NCBI RefSeq assembly: GCF_019733355.1
Contig: NZ_JAIHLQ010000004.1
Location: forward strand, 211,596 to 275,595
Source of the DNA: Pseudomonas baetica
GTDB lineage: Bacteria > Pseudomonadota > Gammaproteobacteria > Pseudomonadales > Pseudomonadaceae
DNA length: 64,000 bases
Direction of reading: 5' to 3'
Shown here: positions 40,431-48,443 of the stretch, piece after piece
How positions within the stretch are numbered: the stretch's first letter is position 1
How the letters are laid out: each line of letters begins with the position of its first letter
The notes under the pieces: model-generated
What the model was told of the DNA's origin: nothing
What the model saw: the letters and a program-made list of their open reading frames with translations, nothing else
Databases searched by the model: none
Program-made: the position numbers and the translations under genes

Positions 40431-40556
40431 TGGCTGCGCAGCAGCCCCGGGCATCTGTATAGAAGTTGTAACTGGGCGAACCGGAGCGCAGAAGCTACAG
40501 TCTGATGGTTTCACGCAGGCCCGAACCAACCCCTGCGCCCTCATCAAGGAGCCTTC

Positions 40557-41273
40557 ATGCACACATTTCGCCGCCGCGCCGCCCTTCTCGCCCTGACCGT
40601 CGGCAGCATCGCCAGCCTCCCGGCCCTGGCCGCCGATGAGCTGCACTACAACCAGATTTCCCTGCGCGCCGAAGTCAGCCAGGAAGTGGCCCGCGACCTC
40701 ATGATCGTGACCCTCTACACGGAAGAGCAAAACACCGACCCGGCCAAACTCGCCGCCGACGTCAGCACCACCATGAACAAGGCTCTGGCCCAAGCCAAGC
40801 AAGTCAAAGACATCACCCTGCGCCAGGGCAGCCGCAACAGCTACCCGATCTACGACACCAAAGGCCAGAAAATCACCGGCTGGCGTGAACGCGCCGAACT
40901 GCGCCTGGAAAGCGCCGACTTCGCTGCCCTGTCCAAACTCACCGGCGAACTGCTGACCGACCTGAAAATGGGCGGCATGGACTTCGCCATCGCCGACCCG
41001 ACCCGCAAAGCCAGCGAAGACGCCCTGCTCAAAGAAGCCGTCACCGCCTTCAAGGCCCGCGCCCAACTGGCCACCGACGCACTCGGCGGCAAGGGCTACA
41101 AAATCGTCAACCTGAACCTCAACAGCAACGGCTACCCACAACCGTACCTGCGCGGCCCGATGATGATGAAAGCAGCGGGCATGGATTCAGCGCCAGTGAC
41201 GCCGGAAGTTGAAGCAGGTACCAGCCAGGTCAGCATGACCGCGGATGGTTCGATTGAAGTGCTGATGCCGTGA
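40557..41273 (+). CDS. SIMPL-domain periplasmic protein (DUF541)
   Basis: A 238-residue exported protein. A signal peptide (MHTFRRRAALLALTVGSIASLPALAA) precedes a SIMPL/DUF541 domain (YNQISLRAEVSQEVARDLMIVTLYTEEQNTDP at its start, AQLATDALGGKGYKIVNLNLNSNG in the middle). SIMPL proteins such as BP26/OMP28 form ring-like oligomers with no assigned enzymatic role. It is monocistronic, with a strong terminator after it. Confidence 0.88.
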   Translation: MHTFRRRAALLALTVGSIASLPALAADELHYNQISLRAEVSQEVARDLMIVTLYTEEQNTDPAKLAADVSTTMNKALAQAKQVKDITLRQGSRNSYPIYDTKGQKITGWRERAELRLESADFAALSKLTGELLTDLKMGGMDFAIADPTRKASEDALLKEAVTAFKARAQLATDALGGKGYKIVNLNLNSNGYPQPYLRGPMMMKAAGMDSAPVTPEVEAGTSQVSMTADGSIEVLMP

Positions 41274-41291
41274 TGTAATGTGGGCTGAATG

Positions 41292-41328
41292 AAAAACCGG
41301 CGATCAGACAATGATCGCCGGTTTTTTT
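41292..41328 (+). terminator. Intrinsic terminator after the SIMPL gene
   Basis: The stem ACCGGCGATCA/TGATCGCCGGT with a 5-base loop is followed by TTTTTTT and preceded by AAAAA, so it can act on both strands. Confidence 0.93.
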
Positions 41329-41360
41329 GTGCCTGGATTTTGTGGTGAATGCTCCGCCGC

Positions 41361-41446
41361 CATCGCTGGCAAGCCAGCTCCCACAAGGTCATGCGTCGAT
41401 TTCAAAATCAGCACAAAAACCTGTGGGAGCTGGCTTGCCAGCGATG
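41361..41446. repeat. REP doublet, CATCGCTGGC subtype
   Basis: CATCGCTGGCAAGCCAGCTC..CAC and an exact inverted copy flank about 38 bases in the convergent spacer between the SIMPL gene and the DUF6124-like gene. The core differs from the TTCGCGAGCA and GGCCTGCCGGC types. Confidence 0.88.
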
Positions 41447-41461
41447 AACGATAACGCGGTC

Positions 41462-41824
41462 TCAAGCCTGCGGATCAACCCGATCCAGCGCCCGGTTCAC
41501 CGCCAGTTCGGCCAGCATGATGATCTGCTGAATACCCAGCACCGTATTGCGCTGCGTGCCGCCAAGCTCATTGGCGAAGTTGCTGGCTGCGGCACTGGCC
41601 GAGGCCAGTGATTCACAGGCGTGAGCCAGCAGGCTTTCGGTGTCGACGTTGGGACAGACCATAAACATCGTGCTCGGTTGGCGCGGTTTTCTGGTTTCGG
41701 GACAGAGATAGAAATCGAGGGCGCGCTTGATCGCTTCGCGGTTTCGGGCGAGGTCATCGGCGCGCAGGGCTTCTTCGAGCGGGGTTGGTTTATCTTCGGG
41801 TGGATCGGGTACAGGCTTGGTCAT
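41462..41824 (-). CDS. DUF6124-like small protein
   Basis: A 120-residue protein starting MTKPVPDPPEDKPTPLEEAL. A proline/acidic N-terminus is followed by helices (HACESLASASAAASNFANEL and NTVLGIQQIIMLAELAVNRAL). This resembles the Pseudomonas DUF3077/DUF6124 family of unknown function, often present in several copies per genome. I rely on recalled family appearance, not a search. Its unusually long and structured upstream region suggests RNA-level or DNA-structure control. Confidence 0.72.
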   Translation of the reverse strand: MTKPVPDPPEDKPTPLEEALRADDLARNREAIKRALDFYLCPETRKPRQPSTMFMVCPNVDTESLLAHACESLASASAAASNFANELGGTQRNTVLGIQQIIMLAELAVNRALDRVDPQA

Positions 41825-41880
41825 TGGAATGTTCCTAATCAATAGCCAATCACTTGCCGTTTCTCACGCGACGGAGTGGT

Positions 41881-42140
41881 GGCAGCAGTGTGCGGGGTGA
41901 GAAACCGGTAGGAACAAGCCCGGCCGGACCGAAGTCCGCCCGCACACAGCCGCCATAGAACATTGCAGACAGCAGAAATGCCGGCGGCAATTATGGTGGT
42001 ACTGATGTTGGATTAACAGTTCCTATGGGTTCTCACACCCGATCGCTGAACCTTCAGCGACAACCAAAGCCTAGAGATCGCACGTCCGACGGACAACCTG
42101 AAAACCTTGTGGGAAGGTTCTGGTGATTTCACACATCTCT
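41881..42140 (-). ncRNA. Candidate structured leader RNA of the DUF6124-like gene
   Basis: Read on the minus strand, 41954-41939 pairs with 41897-41881 (about 15 of 16 positions). This stem encloses a hairpin CGGAC-UUCG-GUCCG (41938-41925, a cUUCGg tetraloop) and a CCGG/CCGG stem (41923-41920 with 41908-41905). Further upstream are a perfect hairpin with 8-base arms (42043-42060) and a second multi-stem region (AGAGAT..ATCTCT closing AACCTT/AAGGTT and GTCCG/CGGAC hairpins). A segment at 42019-42040 is also complementary to 41895-41915, which lies inside the first long stem, so two alternative folds are possible. Confidence 0.55.
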
Positions 42141-42176
42141 AAACACACCAAAGTAATCGGGTGACTGGACGGGCCT

Positions 42177-42200
42177 CTTCGCGAGCAAGCCCGCTCCCAC
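42177..42200. repeat. Single REP unit
   Basis: A TTCGCGAGCAAGCCCGCTCC..CAC unit lies in the long spacer upstream of the DUF6124 leader and before the long repeat block. Confidence 0.85.
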
Positions 42201-42223
42201 AGTTTGCACGGAGTACACCTGCC

Positions 42224-42522
42224 AGAAATGGGTCGGTTGTCAGGCCGCCATCGCTAGCCGCTCCCACAGCAACAGCAAAAGATCGCAGCCTACAGCGGAG
42301 ACAAGCACACCCCGCACGCGGCGCATGCCGCCCCACTCAACACAATGAGCGCAAGCTCGAGTACCGCTCTTGATCTTAAAAGGCCCGTCGGCAGGCTGAG
42401 TGGAGGGATTGATCCGGGGGTGGGAGCGCAGCGACCGCTTGGCGAAGCCAAGCACATCGAGAGGAGGTGCAGCGCAGCAAACCGCAGGCGATGCGCCCGG
42501 ATCAATCCCACAGCGAAGGAAC
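42224..42522. repeat. Long intergenic repeat, copy 1 (MITE-like core 42405-42509)
   Basis: The core is bounded by the inverted repeats GGGATTGATCCGGG (42405-42418) and CCCGGATCAATCCC (42496-42509). It contains a hairpin GCTTGGC-GAA-GCCAAGC (42437-42453). Similarity to a second copy at 56204-56490 extends on both sides, from AGAAATGGGTCGG to GAAGGAAC. The copy ends abruptly at about 42522, where dppA-like coding sequence begins. No transposase is inside, so any mobility must be driven in trans. Confidence 0.85.
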
Positions 42523-42980
42523 AAGGCCTACTGGAAAACCGAGGACGTGAAGCTCGACAACCTGATCTTCTCAATCACCCCGGACGCCGCCGTGCGCCTG
42601 CAGAAACTCAAGGAATGTCGGCGCAGATGATCCAGCAGGATTGGGACAAGATCGGGATCAAGGCCAACATCGTCAGCTATGAATGGGGTGAGAACATCAA
42701 GCGCGCCAAAAATGGCGAACACGACGCGATGATCTACGGCTGGACAGATGACAACGGTGACCCGGCCTACGACAAACTCGTGCAGCAAGCCAAGGTGTCC
42801 ACCGACAAGTCGCAACGGGTAAAACTGTATCAATAGGCCCAGCAAATTCTTAAACAACAGGTACCGATCACACCGATTGCCAACTCGACGGTGTTCCAAC
42901 CGCTGCGCAAGGAAGTCACTGACTTGCGCATTAGCCCATTCGGCCTTACACCCTTCTATGGTGTGGGTATAAATAAGTAA
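42520..42980 (+). pseudogene. Decayed dipeptide-binding protein (dppA remnant)
   Basis: Fragments of a DppA-like solute-binding protein. First NKAYWKTEDVKLDNLIF and following residues to QKLKE, matching the middle of the intact copies. Then, after an internal deletion and frame change, AQMIQQDWDKIGIKANIVSY through NGDPAYDKLVQQAKV. Then an in-frame TAG (42835-42837) and a tail, QQVPITPIANSTVFQPLRK..FYGVGINK, ending in TAA. The N-terminal half is gone and its place is taken by the long repeat. A large part between the QKLKE region and the DWDKIG region and the segment after GDP are also missing. It is the first member of a dppA-like series. Confidence 0.9.
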
Positions 42981-43240
42981 CACCAAGCCCCAAGGCGGCG
43001 CGCACAACGTGACCAGCGCACCATTTTGGGGCTTCGTTTGCACCGAAAAAATCGCCCGCAAACGGTCAAATGCGTCAACTTTTACACATATGCGACATTA
43101 AGGTACGTTCGTGCCACGGTTTAAGGCCGACAGTCGCTCTGCATCTTGCAATGGGTATGGCCCCTGCATAAGTATCCGCAGGCACGACTCACGAGGTCGT
43201 ACCTCACAACTAAAAAATGACAACAAATCATGAGGCCAAC

Positions 43241-44866
43241 ATGCTTAAACACGCGGTCATTCCGTTTTTAGTCGGCGCAGGCTTGTTAGCCTCCGCACCA
43301 TTCGCATCCGCTGCGACTAACCTGGTGTTCTGCTCCGAAGGGAGCCCGGCCGGATTCGACCCAGGCCAATACACCACCGGAACCGACTTCGACGCCTCAG
43401 CCGAAACCATGTTCAACCGCCTGACCCAGTTCGAGCGCGGCGGCACCGCCGTTATTCCTGGCCTGGCGACCAAGTGGGACATTTCCGATGACGGCCTGAC
43501 GTACACCTTCCACCTGCGTGAAGGCGTCAAGTTCCACACCACCCCGTATTTCAAGCCGACTCGTGAGTTCAACGCCGACGACGTGCTGTTCACCTTCAAT
43601 CGCATGATTAACAAGGATGACCCGTTCCGTAAGGCGTACCCGACTGAATTCCCGTACTTCACCGACATGGGGATGGACACCAACATCACCAAGATCGATA
43701 AAGTCGACGACCACACCGTCAAGTTCACGCTCAAAGAAGTGGATGCTGCGTTCATCCAGAACATGGCCATGAGCTTCGCTTCGATCCAGTCCGCCGAGTA
43801 CGCTGCCAAGCTGCTCAAGGAAGGCAAGGCTGCCGACATCAACCAGAAGCCGATCGGCACTGGGCCTTTCGTGTTCAAGAGCTACCAGAAAGACTCCAAC
43901 ATCCGCTACACCGGGAACAAGGACTACTGGAAGCCTGACGATGTGAAGATCGACAACCTGATCTTCGCCATCACCACCGACCCGTCGGTACGTATTCAGA
44001 AGCTGAAAAAGAACGAGTGCCAGATCACCCTGTTCCCGCGTCCAGCCGACCTGAAAGCCCTCAAAGAAGACAAGTCGCTGAAAATGCCTGACCAGGCCGG
44101 CTTCAACCTGGGCTACATCGCCTACAACGTGATGGACAAGGTCAAAGGCAGCAACGAGCCAAACCCTCTGGCTGACCTGCGTGTGCGCCAGGCGCTGGAC
44201 ATGTCGGTGAACAAGCCGCAGATCATCGACTCGGTTTACCAGGGCGCTGGCCAGTTGGCCGTCAACGCCATGCCACCGACCCAGTGGTCTTACGACACCA
44301 CCATCAAGGACGCCAAGTACGACCCTGAGAAAGCCAAAGAGCTGCTCAAGGAAGCCGGCGTCAAGGAAGGTACCGAGATCGTGTTGTGGGCAATGCCGGT
44401 ACAACGTCCGTACAACCCGAACGCCAAACTGATGGCTGAGATGCTGCAGTCGGACTGGAAGAAGATCGGTCTGAACGTCAAGATCCAGAGCTACGAATGG
44501 GGCGAGTACATCAAGCGCTCCAAAGGTGGCGAGAACCAGGCCATGATCATTGGCTGGAGCGGTGACAATGGTGATCCGGACAACTGGCTGAACGTGCTGT
44601 TCGGTTGCGACTCGCTCAGCGGCAACAACTTCTCCAAGTGGTGCGACAAGAAGTTCGACGGCCTCGTCAAGGAAGCCAAGCGCACAACCGACCAGGCCAA
44701 GCGCACCGAACTGTACAAAGAGGCGCAACACGTCCTCAAAGATGCAGTCCCAATGACACCTATCGCTCACTCGACGGTGTACCAACCCATGCGCGCCAAC
44801 GTGCAGGATTTCAAGATCAGCCCATTCGGCTTGAATTCCTTCTACGGCGTCAGCGTCAGCAAATAA
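43241..44866 (+). CDS. dppA: Dipeptide ABC transporter substrate-binding protein (copy 1)
   Basis: A 541-residue periplasmic solute-binding protein of family 5 (DppA/OppA). It has a signal peptide (MLKHAVIPFLVGAGLLASAPFASA), the family signature FHLREGVKFHTTPYFKPTREFNADDVLFTFNR (in outline), and the peptide-pocket region SGDNGDPDNWLNVLFGCD. Start 43241 follows GAGG; an upstream in-frame ATG at 43217 would spoil the signal peptide. It is about two-thirds or more identical by eye to the next copy. It has its own terminator, so expression can differ from the rest of the locus. Confidence 0.94.
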   Translation: MLKHAVIPFLVGAGLLASAPFASAATNLVFCSEGSPAGFDPGQYTTGTDFDASAETMFNRLTQFERGGTAVIPGLATKWDISDDGLTYTFHLREGVKFHTTPYFKPTREFNADDVLFTFNRMINKDDPFRKAYPTEFPYFTDMGMDTNITKIDKVDDHTVKFTLKEVDAAFIQNMAMSFASIQSAEYAAKLLKEGKAADINQKPIGTGPFVFKSYQKDSNIRYTGNKDYWKPDDVKIDNLIFAITTDPSVRIQKLKKNECQITLFPRPADLKALKEDKSLKMPDQAGFNLGYIAYNVMDKVKGSNEPNPLADLRVRQALDMSVNKPQIIDSVYQGAGQLAVNAMPPTQWSYDTTIKDAKYDPEKAKELLKEAGVKEGTEIVLWAMPVQRPYNPNAKLMAEMLQSDWKKIGLNVKIQSYEWGEYIKRSKGGENQAMIIGWSGDNGDPDNWLNVLFGCDSLSGNNFSKWCDKKFDGLVKEAKRTTDQAKRTELYKEAQHVLKDAVPMTPIAHSTVYQPMRANVQDFKISPFGLNSFYGVSVSK

Positions 44867-44873
44867 AAAGACA

Positions 44874-44909
44874 CAGCGGCGACGTTTCCAGCGTCGCCGC
44901 TGTTTTTTT
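44874..44909 (+). terminator. Intrinsic terminator after dppA copy 1
   Basis: The stem CAGCGGCGACG/CGTCGCCGCTG with a short loop is followed by TTTTTTT. It separates this binding-protein gene from the next. Confidence 0.93.
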
Positions 44910-45167
44910 CTGCCGATCAGCTAGGAATTTGCCTACAACCATTTCCGCCTGGTCTTACCAGAGTGGTACAGGCTGTGTTGCCTTTTCCTACGAGTCTTTA
45001 GGACTCAACGCATTTACTGCCAGACCCACGGCCCCTACCGTCGGGTTCTGACCAGTGACTGTGTGGGCTAACGGTTTGCTGTCCGCACTGGTTTGAGCTT
45101 GATGCAGCCACAACGTCCCCGGATGGGATCGCAGCGCATCGAAAAACACTAAAAAAGAGGGAGCGTC

Positions 45168-46766
45168 ATGCGCCATACCTTGGTTTTTTCCGCTTTGCTG
45201 GGCGCCGGCCTGTTGGCCGCCACGTCCGCCAGTTTCGCCGCCCCCAAAAGCCTGGTGTTCTGCTCCGAAGGCAGCCCGGCGGGTTTTGATACCGCGCAAT
45301 ACACGACGGCCACCGATAACGACGCCGCCGAGCCGCTGTATAACCGTTTGGTCGAGTTCGAAAAAGGCGCGACCAATGTCGTCCCAGGTCTGGCTACCAA
45401 GTGGGATATTTCCGAGGATGGTCTCAAGTACACCTTTCACCTACGTGAAGGTGTGAAATTTCATACAACGCCTTACTTCAAGCCGACCCGCGATTTCAAC
45501 GCCGACGACGTGTTGTTCACGTTTAATCGCATGCTCGATGCACAACAGCCCTTCCGTAAGGCTTATCCGACCGAGTTCCCGTATTTCAACGGGATGAGCC
45601 TGAACAAGAACATTGCCAAGGTCGAAAAGACCGGGCCACTGACCGTGGAGTTCACGCTCAACAGCGTTGACGCCGCGTTCATCCAGAACATCGCAATGAG
45701 CTTCGCCGCCATTCTGTCCGCCGAATACGCCGACAAGCTGTTGGCCGAAGGCAAGCCGAGCGACATCAACCAAAAGCCGATCGGCACCGGCCCGTTCGTG
45801 TTCAAGAGCTACCAGAAAGACTCGAACATCCGTTACACAGCTAATAAACAATACTGGGACCCGAGCCGGGTAAAGCTCGATAACCTGATTTTCGCGATCA
45901 ACACCGACGCCTCGGTGCGCGTGCAAAAGCTCAAGGCTGGCGAATGCCAGATCACCCTGCATCCACGCCCGGCCGATGTCGAGGCGCTGAAGAGCGATCC
46001 AAAACTGCAACTGATCTCCAAGCCGGGTTTCAACCTCGGCTACATCGCCTACAACGTGCGCCACAAACCGTTCGACCAGCTCGAAGTGCGTCAGGCGCTG
46101 GACATGGCGGTGAATAAACAGGGGATTCTCAACGCCGTTTACCAAGGCGCCGGCCAGCTGGCGGTCAACGCCATGCCACCGACCCAGTGGTCTTACGACG
46201 ATACGATCAAAGACGCTGCCTACAACCCGGAAAAAGCCAAAGAGCTGCTCAAGGCTGCCGGCGTAAAAGAAGGCACCGAGATCACCCTGTGGGCGATGCC
46301 GGTACAGCGTCCGTATAACCCGAACGCCAAACTGATGGCCGAAATGCTCCAGGCTGACTGGGCCAAGATCGGTCTGAAAGTGAAGATCGTCAGCTATGAA
46401 TGGGGCGAGTACATCAAGCGCACCAAGAATGGCGAACACGACGTCAGCCTGATCGGCTGGACCGGTGACAACGGTGACCCGGACAACTGGCTCGGCACGC
46501 TGTACAGCTGCGATGCCATTGGTGGCAACAACTACTCGATGTGGTGCGATCCGGCTTACGACAAGCTGATCAAAGAGGCCAAGGTCGTCACCGACCGCGA
46601 CCAGCGCACCGCGCTTTACAAACAGGCGCAGCAGTTGCTCAAGCAGCAAGTGCCGATCACGCCTGTCGCCCACTCGACGGTCAACCAACCGTTAAGCACG
46701 CGGGTTGAAGGGTTCAAGGTGAGCCCCTTCGGTCGCAACGTGTTCTCGGGCGTCAGTATCGATTAA
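45168..46766 (+). CDS. dppA: Dipeptide ABC transporter substrate-binding protein (copy 2)
   Basis: A 532-residue family-5 solute-binding protein with signal peptide MRHTLVFSALLGAGLLAATSASFA and the same landmarks as copy 1 (LVFCSEGSPAGFD, TPYFKPTRDFNADDVLFTFNR, WTGDNGDPDNWLGTLYSCDAIG). It has AGAGGGAG before the ATG. The pseudogene upstream is closer to this copy (QAKVSTDKSQR, KIVSYEWGE-type segments). The 300-base spacer before it holds the copy-1 terminator and a small GAGTC..GACTC hairpin. Confidence 0.94.
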   Translation: MRHTLVFSALLGAGLLAATSASFAAPKSLVFCSEGSPAGFDTAQYTTATDNDAAEPLYNRLVEFEKGATNVVPGLATKWDISEDGLKYTFHLREGVKFHTTPYFKPTRDFNADDVLFTFNRMLDAQQPFRKAYPTEFPYFNGMSLNKNIAKVEKTGPLTVEFTLNSVDAAFIQNIAMSFAAILSAEYADKLLAEGKPSDINQKPIGTGPFVFKSYQKDSNIRYTANKQYWDPSRVKLDNLIFAINTDASVRVQKLKAGECQITLHPRPADVEALKSDPKLQLISKPGFNLGYIAYNVRHKPFDQLEVRQALDMAVNKQGILNAVYQGAGQLAVNAMPPTQWSYDDTIKDAAYNPEKAKELLKAAGVKEGTEITLWAMPVQRPYNPNAKLMAEMLQADWAKIGLKVKIVSYEWGEYIKRTKNGEHDVSLIGWTGDNGDPDNWLGTLYSCDAIGGNNYSMWCDPAYDKLIKEAKVVTDRDQRTALYKQAQQLLKQQVPITPVAHSTVNQPLSTRVEGFKVSPFGRNVFSGVSID

Positions 46767-46851
46767 CCCAACCGATTAGCCGCAATGCTGAGGGGGGCCG
46801 TCTATCCCCCTCACGCAAGCGCTTTGCCGAAATTCGCCAATCTGGCCTTTG

Positions 46852-46863
46852 GCAAACGTTTGC
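46852..46863. promoter_or_regulatory. LacI-type palindrome upstream of the OprD-family porin
   Basis: GCAAACGTTTGC is a perfect 12-base palindrome with the central CG typical of LacI/PurR-family operators. It lies 82 bases before the porin start, downstream of dppA copy 2. No regulator of that family is in the window. Confidence 0.45.
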
Positions 46864-46944
46864 GATGTGTGATTGAGTTCTAAACCAAATAGCCGGACGA
46901 CCAAAAAAAGACCGGTATAAAAAGAAAGTAAAGGAGCTTCACCC

Positions 46945-48366
46945 ATGAAACTGAGCAGCACCGCGATACTGGCTTTGGCCATCAGCAGCATCACCGCCAC
47001 GGCGTATGCAGAACCTGTCAGTCAGGAGTTCGTCCCGACTACCCTGGCCGGCAGTAGCGCCCAAAGCGAGGCCAAAGGCTTTATTGATGGACAGAGCCTG
47101 GGCGGCACAACCCGTAACTTTTATGCCAATGAACTGAAGCGTCGTGACGACAGTTTCAGCTACGTGAAGAACAGCGACAAGAACACCACGCCACAGGTCA
47201 GAACCAAAACCCCGCGTCGTATCAACTGGGTTCAGGGCACCATCGTTAACTACACCTCGGGCTTCACCCAAGGCACCGTTGGCGTGAGCACTGAAGTGGC
47301 CGCCTACAACGCCATCGTTCTGGATCGTGACCGTAAGGACATCGCTGGCGGCTCCAACCGCACCCTCGCCGACTCCGACGGCGACGCTGTCGGCCAGTGG
47401 AGCAAACTGGGTCTGGCCAACGTCAAGTTCCGCGTATCGAACACCACCCTGACCGCCGGTCGCCAGAATTTCAGCACGCCGATCGTCGATGTCATCGGCA
47501 ACCGTCCGCTGCCTTCGAGCTTCGAAGGTATCAGCCTGCACAGCGAAGAATTCAGCAACCTGTCGTTTGACCTGGCCGGTTTCGACCGCGTCTCGCCACG
47601 TACCGAACAGAGCCTGTCGAAATTCCGTTCCGAGTACTCGGCCACTGGTGTTGAAACCGACAAGGTTTACACAGCCGGTTTGAACTACCAGCCGCTCAAG
47701 AGCCTGAAAACCAGCCTGTATGTCGCGAACGTTGAAGACTTCTGGAACCAGTACTACTTCGGCGCCACCCACGAACTGGGTGACAGCCAGGTCCTGAGCC
47801 TGACCACCGGTCTGAACTACTACAAGACTGTCGACGAAGGCAAAAAGTTGATGGGCAACATCGACAACGACACCTACTCGCTGTCGCTTGGTCTGACTCA
47901 CCAGGCACACAGCCTGACCTTCTCGTACCAGGAAGTGAACGGTAACGAGTACTTCGACTACCTGCACGAAACCAACGGCATCTACCTGGCCAACTCCTTG
48001 CTGTCGGACTTCAACGGCCCGAACGAGAAATCCTTCCAGATCGCTTACGGCTTGAACATGGCTGAATACGGCGTACCTGGCCTGAAGTTCAACATCTACC
48101 AGGCGCGCGGCTGGGGCATCGACGGCACTCACTACCGTGGCACGGCTTACACCGATCCAGGAGCCAAGCGCGGCGACCTGAGCCTGATGAATGGCGAGAG
48201 CCACTATGAATACGGCGTCGGTGCTTCTTACGCCGTGCAGAGCGGCCCGCTCAAGGCCACCGCTATTCGTGCGACGTACACCACTCACCGCGCCAGCGAG
48301 CACCAGGCTGACGGCAACATCAACGAGTTCCGTCTCGTGACCACCATCCCATTCAACATCCTGTAA
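46945..48366 (+). CDS. opdP: OprD-family porin, probable dipeptide channel OpdP
   Basis: A 473-residue outer-membrane porin with a signal peptide (MKLSSTAILALAISSITATAYA) and the OprD-family pattern: EAKGFIDGQSLGGTTRNFYAN at the mature N-terminus, DKVYTAGLNYQPLKSLKTSLY strands, and the terminal HQADGNINEFRLVTTIPFNIL ending in a hydrophobic residue for Bam recognition. In P. aeruginosa the porin OpdP lies at this place in the dpp locus and admits Gly-Glu and related dipeptides. AAAGGAG precedes the ATG. Confidence 0.9.
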   Translation: MKLSSTAILALAISSITATAYAEPVSQEFVPTTLAGSSAQSEAKGFIDGQSLGGTTRNFYANELKRRDDSFSYVKNSDKNTTPQVRTKTPRRINWVQGTIVNYTSGFTQGTVGVSTEVAAYNAIVLDRDRKDIAGGSNRTLADSDGDAVGQWSKLGLANVKFRVSNTTLTAGRQNFSTPIVDVIGNRPLPSSFEGISLHSEEFSNLSFDLAGFDRVSPRTEQSLSKFRSEYSATGVETDKVYTAGLNYQPLKSLKTSLYVANVEDFWNQYYFGATHELGDSQVLSLTTGLNYYKTVDEGKKLMGNIDNDTYSLSLGLTHQAHSLTFSYQEVNGNEYFDYLHETNGIYLANSLLSDFNGPNEKSFQIAYGLNMAEYGVPGLKFNIYQARGWGIDGTHYRGTAYTDPGAKRGDLSLMNGESHYEYGVGASYAVQSGPLKATAIRATYTTHRASEHQADGNINEFRLVTTIPFNIL

Positions 48367-48374
48367 AAACGCTA

Positions 48375-48415
48375 ACCGACGGCTGACTCATGAAGAGTCG
48401 GCCGTTCGGTTTTTT
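48375..48415 (+). terminator. Intrinsic terminator after the porin gene
   Basis: The interrupted stem CCGACGGCTGACTC/GAGTCGGCCGTTCGG is followed by TTTTTT, nine bases after the porin stop. Confidence 0.88.
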
Positions 48416-48443
48416 GTCTTCAACCGATTGCAGAGGGTTATCG

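Noticed and set aside
42400..42630. Short plus-strand open frame running from the repeat into the dppA remnant
   Set aside because: It is a chance fusion of repeat sequence with decayed coding sequence and has no start signal; it is better described as repeat plus pseudogene.
42977..43240. Sigma-54 promoter upstream of dppA copy 1
   Set aside because: GTGCCACGG (43112-43120) suggested a reversed -24 element, but the matching -12 GC at the required spacing is absent on either strand.
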